From Pyrrhoderma lamaoense (lineage: Eukaryota > Basidiomycota > Agaricomycetes > Hymenochaetales > Hymenochaetaceae): a DNA stretch of 64,000 bases. The notes below the pieces were generated by a model. It worked only from the letters and a program-made list of their open reading frames with translations. It made no database searches and had not been told where the DNA came from. Made by a program: the position numbers and the translations under genes. Location of the stretch: positions 992,001-1,056,000 of the forward strand of contig NBAZ01000005.1 in assembly GCA_002794735.1 (NCBI GenBank), written 5' to 3'. Positions within the stretch are counted from its first letter, which is position 1. Each line of letters starts with the position of its first letter. Positions 12,201 through 21,942 of the stretch are shown one piece after another.

Positions 12201-14381
12201 TGAGATCTACCCTCGTCTAAAAGACTTTAAACAGAGAATTATAAGTTCGTCTGAGAAAATGTGCGTCAAATAATATATATAACAATACCCCCCTTTAGAA
12301 TAATGCATGATTTTCCTCGCTTATAGGCCAAAATTGTATTTTGTGAAGGTCGACGTCCAGGCTTGTTTTGACACAATTGAACAAGATAAACTGTTGTCTA
12401 TCTTAAAGGATCTCATCTCTGAGGTTGTTTTGGTTATTCCTATGATCTATACTATACACTAATTCTTGCACGATAGGAAGTTTACATGTTACATAAACAT
12501 GGAAGGTTGTGTCCTACGAAAGAACAGCCAATGAAGAAATTTTATCGGCAGGCAATTCCAGAGTGTTAGTATCTATTCCAAGGATGCCATAATCCAACTA
12601 CTGAGATTCCAGCAGATGATCACCCCCTTTTTTTGACGTATTCAAAGCAACTGGCAACGCTCCTGAAGTATACAATATTTACGGATCAGGTCGTCTATCC
12701 CTACACTTTCCGCGAAGACATCGAACAACTATTGGAGGATCATATAACGTCAAACATCGTCAAGGTAATTATCGATATGCTCCTGGCGATTATATCACTC
12801 ACAAAGCATGTAGATTGGCGAAGAATACTATCGGCAACGAGTTGGAATTCCCCAAGGATCTGTTCTTTCTACGCTTTTGTGTTCATTCTTTTACGGAAAT
12901 CTTGAAAAAGAGGAACTGAAGTTTACTACGGACCATGAAAGGCAGAACATCTTACTTCGTCTGATAGATGACTACTTGTTCATCACCACGGATAGGGAAG
13001 AAGCTTGTCAATTTTTGGAGATTATGAACCGAGGTAGGGATGATTCCTCTCTTCTCACATGTTCAAAAGACGGAACATAACTAAGATACTTTCCTCCTCT
13101 AGGCCATCCACAATATGGATGTTTTATCGCAAAAGACAAAACGTTGACGAATTTCGATCATCGTGTAGGCGATATCTCGCAGCTTAGTCTAAGTACGGTT
13201 CTTCACCCGGAGAGCAAGTGTAAGCCAATTAATGTTACAAATTCCACAACCAACCCATTGAATATCTCTAGTGTTTCCATGGTGCGGATATTTAATTAAT
13301 ACACAAGATCTTTCAGTCATGGGGATTATTCCCGTCTCCAGAACAAAGGTATGTGAAAGAAGAAGTATATTGTAGCCATTAGTACGCTAACTAAACTTCC
13401 AGATTTATCCGACTCTCTGACTGTGGAGAGGTGCACTAAACCGAATACCCGCTTCGTACAAAAGCTGATGCAGTAAGGACCCACTTTCGCCAATTTATTC
13501 TACTCACTGGGCTATGATAATAACTCTGTTGGCACAACAGATCCGTCAAGGCGAAATCACATATCATTTTCACTGATACCGGATATAATTCCCCCGAAAC
13601 GGTGCGCGCCAACGTATACCAAGCATTCATTCTTGCAGCGATGAAGATGCATGTATACATACGATCCCTGAGACAATCAGAACGTGGGAATAGGAGTGGG
13701 CTAGAATTTTTATCTTCCGCTTCTGAAAACGCATCAGAAAGGCCACAGAAGGGTCTAAGACAGATAAAAGAGGAAAGAACAAAGGGCCATGTCTTGTTAA
13801 GTGAGTTGAGTGTGCCCCAGAACTCCCATCCCTTCCCCAAAAATACCTCCATCCCCCCTAATTCTCTTCTGCTCAAGTAGAATCAAACGAATAAGAAGAT
13901 TCATCATATACTGTAACTGACACTAAATTAATAGATGCCATTCGCCGATCTATAAACTCTACATACTCGTCTATTCAAAACAAGGTCCAGGAGAAATTAG
14001 CGCAAGAAGCCGGGGGCTCGTGTGATTTAACTAAAGATGAAATTACCTGGTATGTGACCCCGCTCGACTTTATTTTCCCTTGCAAACGTGCGAACTTACC
14101 GATGTGCAACATGATTACATTGTTGTTGTTTTCTTCTGTATGCCGTTTCGCGGTTCCGTAAATTTCTACGGACCAGGCTAGGTATTCATGCATTCTATAA
14201 TATTCTGAAACGAAAGCGTACCACGTATCACCGCATGGGAGTTCTGGGTGGTTTATTAGTTGATCTGTCGAAAAAGCGTTACCAGGTTATTGATAGGAGG
14301 TATAAGAAAATGGTTAAAGAATGCTTGGAAAACATGATTAAGGGATCAAATTTTGAGAACTGGACGATGGATTTCTTTTGA
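9274..14381 (+). CDS. TERT: Telomerase reverse transcriptase, 23 exons
   Basis: This is the catalytic subunit of telomerase, which adds telomere repeats using an RNA template. I could join 23 exons by frame; together with one added base they total 3639 bases, a protein of 1212 residues. In order: N-terminal TEN region (VLAAGYRP, PEWSLLFSRTGDE, LPNDCYCQLTG), linker to FYARPT and REHVLNRMM, RNA-binding domain (CKTPKRLK, FELWGSHKNKR, GGRYETLSLHKVLQ), FYITESSAF (T region), motif 1/2 (RLLPKETGVRPIVNLRRKRK), motif A (VDVQACFDT), motif B (VGIPQGSVLST), motif C (LIDDY, both catalytic Asp), motif D (GCFIAKDKTLTNF), motif E (FPWCGYLINT), then a C-terminal extension ending NWTMDFF. The frame breaks once, in GGGG at 13321-13324 just after motif E; one G restores GDYSRLQNK. 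Introns run 48-134 bases. Not a retroelement: the TEN and RNA-binding domains are telomerase-specific. Confidence 0.96.
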
Positions 14382-16477
14382 TTTTGACTGAACTATTGGG
14401 GAGAAGGGTGTCTTTGGTATTACTCCTGTATAATTGTTCGTTACAGTGAAACATAGATACCTCCGTTACTTTGTTGTGATCGGCTGAGTACGCATATGTA
14501 TATGGCGGTTAGTATTATAGCTTCTTATAAAAGATGTTGTGCAAGTATACGGTTTTCACCAGCAGGCATTAACTCAGTTTTTCGGGTTGAGTGTCTATTG
14601 ATGCACAGAGCCCGATTAACCGAGATCCATGCTCATTAAACGGATCTAGGCAATACAATATGGGAGATTTCCTCAGCCGAACGAGAACCTTCTTATATTG
14701 AAAGAAGCGACGAAAACCTTCCAACCCTTGCTGTGGTATGAGGGACCCTGATGACTCTGAAAAGTGAGGGAATGGATCTCGTTGAACTCGGACTCTGATC
14801 TTGTTTCGTAATCCTTACTAGGTTAGCTCAATGCTAGAGTTTAGTTATGATATAAAATACGTCACCATCTCTTATCTGCTGTGCCTAATAATAATTTTTA
14901 CGAACCTTCTCATTAGGAAGTTTTTAATCGTAACAGTATTTGTATGGCAGGTTGCTTCCATTGTGATTTCGTTTAAAGGTCGTAAAAATAGGATTCTTCT
15001 CTTGATGTGCATTGTGACCGGCAAGTGTGTGAGAAATGAGGAAAGCAACTCGATTGAAAAATCAAGTTCTATTCTGTATAAGAAAGAAGATATTCTGATT
15101 TACAGTTTAGGACGAGAACTGTATCCCCAAGGTATTTTTTGATATCTATCATTGGTTGATGCATTGGACCCTTATACGAGATAGATCCAGGCCCGTCGGA
15201 ATCTCTCACGGAGACGCACAGATTTATGAATTGTAGCGTCTAGTGAGTGTGCATTTCATGGTAGTTTTCAATAAAATTAGAGACTGATCACCAGATGTCA
15301 TGCCACATTTTAATAATTTTGAAATCCTCTTCGTATTGAGTTTATAGATTCCAGATATTAGTATCCAAAAGCCCCAAGTGTTCCCTGTTTCAAATAAACG
15401 ACATAATAAGGGTGGTATCTAACGTGAATATTTTATGAAGACAAGTCACATTATCCCAGAGAATTTATTTTGTTTCATACCAATCATCGAATAAATCATC
15501 CAGCTTTTCTGCTAAAGACATGATGAAATCAAGGGCTGTATGGGTCTGAGAGATTACTCTTGGGGCTTCATGTCCTATTGTTCAACGTAGACGGACAAAA
15601 GATGAACCTATCCGGAGAGTTGAAGCAAGCCAGGAACATGAAAAGTAGACTCAGATTAAATTTTTTCGTAAAAAAAAACTCAAGTCAGATCATCGACTTG
15701 GTAATCACCTTATTTCCTAGATGATAAATGCAGTGAGACGTCTTCAAAGGAAACAACACCCATAATTATCCATAATATTGAGATTACCATATTAGGGATT
15801 ATTCACGTGATGTCACGATGCTGTTTCGTCAATAATCAGGGGATTTTTATCTAATCGTTAGTTGGGGTGAAGTGATTACTAAGATTAGTCCACATCATCA
15901 TCAATCTTAAGATCAAAGTAGTATTACGTAATATATGTAACATCCGGAGCACTTTGACCCGGAAGTGGGCCGAAAATTACCAAATTGGTTCACAGAGTCG
16001 CAGAGGTCTAGAATTACGGTATGGACGCGAAACCCCAAAGAAGTAACCTATTTGGTCATTATTTTGAGTATATCCGCGATACCTTTTAAAACTCTGCAAC
16101 TCAAAAAATCACTCCAAAGGTGTTAGTAGATAACGGGAAATTGTTTCTATGTTACTTGGCAGGCGACAACTCATATCCAAAGACTTTACACAGCCCGGCG
16201 TTGTGGATCCCTTGGACTTGGCTTATGGAGAATCGCGTTATCAGGCTTAAGCAAAGGGCGAAGTCGCGCGATCCCTGAGAACAATCTAGGTAAGAATCGG
16301 CATTTAAGCACCCGGTCAAGAGGAACAGCACCGCTGCTTCTGCTGCATAAATACTACTATCACAAGGACAACCAACGTCATCTTCGTCATCCTACCACCT
16401 CCCTTGCTCTCTTGTCAACACAACACCATTACTTCAATTCACCACAATCCTGCGTATACTCCACGACAGCAAGAAAC
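14382..16477. other. 2.1 kb gene-poor region between TERT and GPX
   Basis: AT-rich sequence with no conserved reading frame. The largest frame (14831-15142) would encode a hydrophobic start followed by unremarkable sequence and matches nothing I know. A TATA-like word CATAAATA at 16346-16353, followed by a pyrimidine-rich stretch, probably marks the GPX promoter. Confidence 0.55.
16346..16353 (+). promoter_or_regulatory. TATA-like element of GPX
   Basis: CATAAATA lies 125 bases before the GPX ATG, followed by C/T-rich sequence of the kind that commonly surrounds fungal transcription starts. Position and composition are the only support. Confidence 0.3.
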
Positions 16478-17240
16478 ATGACCGCCGGTGTAGACTTTTA
16501 CTCTCTAAGCGCGCCCTTACCTGGAGATAAGGTTTACAACTTTGACCAGCTTAAGGGCAAGGTTGTCTTGATTGTTAACGTTGCATCAAAATGGTTTGTC
16601 TTGAATGTCTACCTAGTTAAAGAGGATAACATCGTGTTTAATAATACCGTATTTACTTTGCTAGTGGGTTTACACCTCAATACAAGGGACTCGAGGCATT
16701 ATACAAGAAATATAAAGACCGCGGATTCGTCATCCTTGGATTCCCTTGCAACCAGGTGAGAAACTCAACATAACATCCGCATGGAACGTACCGCATTGAT
16801 AACCCATCTGCTGACAATCCGACGATCGATGTATGGGTAGTTCGGTGGACAGGAGCCGGGTACAGACGATGAAATTCAACAGTTCTGTGAACTTAATCAC
16901 GGCGTGACGTTCCCATTAATGCAGAAATCAGACGTAAACGGAGACAACACAAATCCCGTCTACAAGTGGCTCAAGGATGAGAAAGCCGGTCTCCTTGGTC
17001 TTACTCGCATCAAGGCAAGTACCTCGAAAAGAATGAGACAATTGTCTATGCTTTAAAGTACTGATTTAAAATGAATTCTAGTGGAATTTCGAGAAATTCT
17101 TAATTGATAAGAATGGAAAAGTGGTACACCGTTGGGCGTCGACCAAGTCCCCTGAGTCGATTGAACCAGAAATTGAGAAGCTACTAGCAGAGGGGGAGGA
17201 TAAGGCAAGCGGTGACAACCCACCCGAGCCTCAAGCATAA
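16478..17240 (+). CDS. GPX: Glutathione peroxidase / thiol peroxidase (Hyr1/Gpx3 type)
   Basis: This enzyme reduces hydroperoxides; fungal members normally use thioredoxin and can sense peroxide. Four exons (16478-16593, 16665-16755, 16841-17014, 17082-17240) give 179 residues. The peroxidatic Cys is formed across the first splice in [13 protein letters not shown] (cysteine, not selenocysteine). FPCNQFGGQEPG carries the resolving Cys region and conserved Gln, and [15 protein letters not shown] carries the conserved Trp-Asn. The intron at 17015-17081 has a GC donor (GCAAGT), a real but uncommon splice type. The C-terminus carries a short acidic/Pro tail (about 15 residues). The upstream frame has no ATG, so a mitochondrial leader is not supported. 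Confidence 0.97.
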
Positions 17241-17431
17241 TGTTTATGCCAATTAAATACCATAAACGGAAATCCACCTTGAATCAGCTGTTTACTACTT
17301 GTAATTATGTGTGTAGGTCTTAATGTAATAGCATCCAATGACATCATATACTATGTTTCGGATGATCGACCTCAACGTCGCGGGATGGTCATTCTCCACC
17401 CAGCCCTCAGAAAATGGGCCCATGATCCAAC

Positions 17432-17437
17432 ATAAAA
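17432..17437 (+). promoter_or_regulatory. TATA-like element with adjacent AGGGG
   Basis: ATAAAA followed directly by a G run containing the stress-response pentamer AGGGG, about 100 bases before the Ncp1-like ATG. Supported by position only. Confidence 0.3.
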
Positions 17438-17538
17438 GGGGGGTTGGTCTTGAGAGGTCAGCCCCACATTCAATTCCTCTGACTTCATACCGTACATCCT
17501 GTTAGGCGACATATAATTCTTTTGACTCGTTGACAACC

Positions 17539-18793
17539 ATGTCCGCTTTTGCTAATCGAGGTGCAATTCCCGCTTCCACTCCAGGTTCGGAGAAAGCGAG
17601 TGTCTACTATGACGCAGACTCTGGAAACATTCATTCTTTGGCTCATGCCAATGATAACTCTACTCAGAATTACACTAGACCCTCTGATGGAGGTCTAGGC
17701 GCGGATGTCAACCGCAACCCTTCAGTTGCAGCAGGTGCCATGAATCAACGTGAAGGAATTCTCAATAACAAGCAAGACATGCAAGACAACGGATTTCAGG
17801 ACAAGCGAAACATAGACGGTCAGACAGGTATACGAGACAGTGGATATGCCTCTGGACATTCTGCGAACGATAAAAATGCTGTTGCGTTTGAACAACCTGG
17901 ACATGCATACCACGATAAATGCATTTCTGCAGTACCCAGAGATGCTCAAGGAGCTACGGAGTTCCAAGGAGACAGAGATTACCAAGGCGCTGGACAAACT
18001 CATGGGTTTATAGGAACTAGAGATTTTAATCAGGGGCCAACGATGTTCAAGGAAATAGAGGTTTTCAGGAACCCTCTAATGGACAGTACTCTCAGACTCT
18101 TCCCAGAGGCCATTTCTCTTTCCAGAAGTGAGAAAGAACGCTCAGCAGCTGGAGCTTTTGCTGGGGAGCAGCAGTTACTGGACCCATCGCGAAACCAGAA
18201 GATGACATAGTTCAGCAACAGCGCAGCGCTACGGCAGAGAGCCATCTCGATGATCAAACATTGAGAAAGATAACAAAAGATGAAGGTTAGTTAAAGTTAA
18301 ATTATTTTGAAGCTAACCCGTTTTGGAGGGTGTGGCGTTCTCTACTATCAGATAGATACTGATGATGATGATCTCTCCAGCAAAAGATTCAAAACAGTTG
18401 GCGAAAATTATAAAGGCGGAAGGTGAAGCCCAGAAGCAGAGCTTAAGTGTATCTTATAAACAGTTGGCGAAAATTCAAAAGATCCAGAAGCAGGCTAGTG
18501 CAGATGAATCCAAAGCACTCAAGGAACATGGAAAGGCTACGCAATACACTCACAAGATGCATTCTCGTTATCTCGATGCAAAGGCCGCTTGGGAAAAGGC
18601 AGAAGCTAACGAGAAGGCAAAAGCAGACCAGCTTAAATCTTGCCGAGAGCATGCCCAGAAAACAACAGAGAACCTTGCGGCTAAATCAAAAGAATGTGAG
18701 GAGCTGAGAAGAATTCACGCCGTCGACGCGAGAGAACGTGAAGCTAAACTTGCAGAACTTGCAGAAGTTGGAAAGGCAGGAAAGAGAAACTAG
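17539..18793 (+). CDS. Ncp1-like protein (basidiomycete 'DNA binding protein Ncp1' family), frame disrupted
   Basis: Exon 1 (to 18285) encodes a polar Gly/Asn/Gln-rich region (GNIHSLAHAND, RDYQGAGQTHGF) and then a hydrophobic-plus-acidic stretch (AAGAFAG, AKPEDDIVQQQ). Exon 2 (from about 18352) encodes a charged coiled coil: KDSKQLAKIIKAEGEAQKQS, KATQYTHKMHSRYLDAKAAW, ending REREAKLAELAEVGKAGKRN. This two-part layout matches, from memory, proteins labelled Ncp1 in Agaricomycetes; the DNA-binding function is only a label. At least two one-base contractions are needed (AAA at 18053-18055, GGGG at 18163-18166), a third shift occurs near 18121-18130, and the exon 2 start (18352-18385) is not resolved. 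It is either an unusually error-rich stretch or a decaying gene. Confidence 0.65.
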
Positions 18794-19198
18794 TTTCGCT
18801 GGTTCCATGAAGTATCTATCTCCCTTTCCTTCACATCTGTACCATCCAATTCTCCTTCCAACATTCGTGATTTGGTTCCCTTCTTTGATATTGTTATGAG
18901 GTCTTTATTCTTCTTTAACTTGTAAATCTTCTAGTTAACGATTTTATATGTATATATGTCCCAATGTGCTCTTGTCTTTTCGTCTTCTCATAAATATACG
19001 TTATTTGCGGTACTCAAAGTTTCTCCTCATCTACAGTTTTGTGTTGTAGCGTGCAAACTCTTGTGTCAACGAAATCTTCGATATTGTAGCTATTCTCTGG
19101 CTGGGTATCACCCCCGCTTTGATAAGAGTCCTGTTTGGAAGGTAATTGCTTTAGGAAACCCAAGACATAGTCTAAAATCAGAGGAGACCTGAATCCAC
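18794..19198. other. Intergenic between convergent genes
   Basis: This 405-base T-rich gap holds the 3' flanks of the Ncp1-like gene and of the minus-strand substrate-binding-fold gene. No feature is recognised. Confidence 0.6.
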
Positions 19199-20509
19199 TT
19201 ACAAACTAGTATCCATGATAACGCTTTCCGGGATAACAGAACAATCTTCCGGATAGTTTACAGTAGCTAACCATTCACGGATATCTTTCTCGTCATAACC
19301 AAATCTTTCTTTGATAAACTCGATGTTTGATTTCTCGCGTGCCTCGGGAGAATTGAACTTATTAACGTATTTCGTTAAGCTGGACAAAAAGGCACGAAGT
19401 GCTTCAGGGGGCGCTCTAGAAGGATTCGGATGGGCCGCAATAAGCCAGGATGGCCAGGGAGTTGGGACACTACCAATCTAGAGGTGAGTATGTTAAAGGA
19501 AGTTATGCCGTGAGCCTGAAACGAATAAGGACGAAGGCTTTTTGTGATTTGGGTCACTTACAAAGCGTACTTGGCCTTCATCCCTATATGGTTTTGTTGT
19601 AAACCATTCCCACATGAATGCACTTGTACTCCCATCATTGACTGATTTTATTAATCCATGTATATCGTTATTCACTATGGATATATATTAAGGTCATGTT
19701 ATTCATGCGTTTATTGATACAAACCGAATACCTTTGAAGTTAAGAGACTCTGGGTCCCAGTTTTGCTGAAGAGCCATTACCAGTGCCATGGTTTGGCTCC
19801 CACTTAATGGATTTTTGTTTGTTTGTAAACCATTAGGTTGAAACTCTAATGGGAGTATATGTAGTACCCTCACCTTCCGGGACGTGAAATCCCTATAGTT
19901 GTACCTTTGAGGTCCGCAATTGAATTATACTTGGAATCTTTTCCAGCAATTACAGCCCTAATCCAAGACGCAAAATGTACCCAAAATAGTATACTTGATA
20001 TCAAGATTCCGTAGCTAGTTTCTTACCAGTTTAATGGTGTAGTTACATAGCTTCCGATCAGCTTGTATGCAGAAGACCCTTAGCAATGCCTGCAATGAGT
20101 GGGTCCGTGAGAGCACTGTACAAGCCTAAAGTAAGTACTCTGTATAAAGAATATAAGAAATAAGATAGAGGCTTGCATACATAGCAACATCTATCTCATC
20201 GTCCGTAAGACGTCCGATAAGCTGACCAGTGCCACCTTTCACAGGCGGGTATGAATTGTTAAACGAGCTTGAGTATGCTTTCTTTCCGGGTAGACTTATT
20301 CCTGTTGGCTTACTCGGACATTCTACAAGCTTGAAGGTTTTTTCGGCATCGTTATCGGCGAACTGAAGTAAAGGGGACGAGAAATGCTCCCTAACTAGAA
20401 AGAAGGTTAAATTAGGTGAAAATATGAAGTCAGCAACACTTTTACGCAATATTATTGAATATACATTCAGTTACAATGATTACATACCATATCCAATCCT
20501 AAGCACCAT
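19199..20509 (-). CDS. Ca3427-type protein with periplasmic-binding-protein type II fold
   Basis: This is a cytosolic fungal protein built on the bacterial NrtA/SsuA/THI5-like substrate-binding fold. Landmarks in order are MVLRIGY, VREHFSSPLLQFADND, GGTGQLIGRLTDDEIDVAI, ALTDPLIAGIAKG, AVIAGKDSKYNSIADLKG, TIGISRPGSGSQTMALVMAL, NNDIHGLIKSVNDG, FMWEWFTTKPYRDEG and VPTPWPSWLIAAHP. It lacks a signal peptide and any neighbouring transporter genes, so the bound ligand and role are unknown; relatives of this fold bind sulfonates, nitrate or pyrimidines. There are about seven exons. The frame breaks once, at CCC of 20077-20079, where one extra base joins IAKG to the following SSAYKLIGSYVTTPL. The stop is at 19199-19201. 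It shares a 378-base upstream gap with VPS51. Confidence 0.85.
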
Positions 20510-20887
20510 GATTAACAGGGAGAAGTACTGATATACGATTTACTTTGATGAGATAGATACTAGGTTGATAGTGGCGGGCTTCAAGGATAGGATGTGAGAC
20601 TCAAAAGGCGTGAGAAAAATGAAACCAATGCATTTTCTATGATTTTTTTTACTGTATCTATCGACAACTTAAGGATGAGGACGGATAAAGTCCCGTCATT
20701 TGAGTCATTTTATAGCATTACACAATGTAATTATTGAGCATAGTTTCGTGATAAGAAAGAGATTCAAGTTAGATGAGTCAGCAATTGATTAGTAATTATA
20801 TGTGACGAGACGCGTCTTCCATAATAATCTATTGATCACTCAAAGGTTAATAACCCATGTTTGTAAGTAATTAGCAAAAGTATCCAT
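20510..20887. promoter_or_regulatory. Divergent promoter region
   Basis: This 378-base AT-rich gap lies between the divergent ATGs of the substrate-binding-fold gene (20509, minus) and VPS51 (20888, plus). No motif is assigned. Confidence 0.5.
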
Positions 20888-21780
20888 ATGTCCGCACCTA
20901 GTTCAACATCCTCAACACCTTTCAATACACCCTCTAGGTCGCATACGACCACAAGGCCTCCCAGATCTCCCGTCCCTTCTGCAATCCCTTTATCTCCGAC
21001 ACCATCCAATGCAAACACAGTACTTAGTCCGTTATCCAAATCAGCGACACAGCAACATTCAATAACTCTTAACACTAAATCCATACCTACCAATTTTGCA
21101 CAAGGATCACAAATCTCTGTACCTGGGAATGCGAATGGTAGTGGTGGAGTAGGAGGCTGGAACGATTTACCTCAGAACTTGGCTTCTACACCAAATTCGT
21201 TACCCAGGACACCTTCAGGACGTGGTCGGGCAAGGGATCTTCTTAGAAAGCATTATGGTCTGGGTGTTGGTATCCCGCCCCCCTCTGGAAAACCACTTGA
21301 TCCCATGAATATCGGTGTGTACCATGTATCACGTAGATACGTTCGATTTCCTTTCACTCATGATAGTTATACATCGTAGATTCCCCTGCTTTTGATGCGA
21401 AGTCTTACTACGAGCAGCTGATAACAACATCTTCATTATCGACTTTGCTCAAGCGGGAGAATGAACTCCTATCTGGTATGTATATCTTGAGGAGTAAAAA
21501 CAAAGTCATTATAAGCAACTCTTTTCCCATAGAAATCAGACAATTGGATAGTGAACGGCAGTCGCTAGTATACAACCACCATCATGAACTTATAGCAGCA
21601 AGCGATACCATATCTGCAGTAAGTAACTGCTTCTTAAATCTAAGTACACCTCATGACATTTCTTGGTAGATGAAAACTCGAGCCGAAAGCATAGACGCCG
21701 ATCTCGACAAACTTCGTGTAGCCTTTTCAGAGATATCACGACTAAACGAAGAGTTGAATACTGCAAGTGAACAGAGATAA
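20888..21780 (+). CDS. VPS51: GARP/EARP tethering subunit Vps51
   Basis: Vps51 is the small subunit of the GARP complex that tethers endosome-derived vesicles at the trans-Golgi. Four exons (20888-21314, 21380-21475, 21533-21618, 21670-21780) give 239 residues with no frame problem. The N-terminal 100 residues are Ser/Thr/Pro-rich and disordered. They are followed by RARDLLRKHYGLG and, after the splice, the family signature DSPAFDAKSYYEQLI, then LLKRENELL, IRQLDSERQSLVYNHHHELI and a short coiled coil. The motif order and size match fungal Vps51. It is convergent with the following minus-strand gene, 162 bases apart. Confidence 0.88.
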
Positions 21781-21942
21781 AACGCATATCCCTTTTTTGG
21801 TATTCCAGTTTATTATACAATATTATAGAACTATTAGGGGTATAAAAAATGAGCTAGTACAAACGAAGCATAGAAAAATAGCAAAAACAACAACAAAATA
21901 ATAGAAACAGATAGCAGCACAAGTCTAGATAAAGTACATAGA

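Noticed and set aside
9274..14381. Reverse transcriptase as a LINE or Penelope-type retroelement
   Set aside because: The T motif, RNA-binding region (FELWGS, GGRYETLSLH), TEN-like LPNxCxCQLTG and GIPQGS context are telomerase features; there is no endonuclease domain, poly(A) tail or target duplication.
14831..15142. 103-residue open frame with hydrophobic start
   Set aside because: A/T-driven hydrophobic composition, no flanking exons and no family resemblance; it could be chance in AT-rich DNA.
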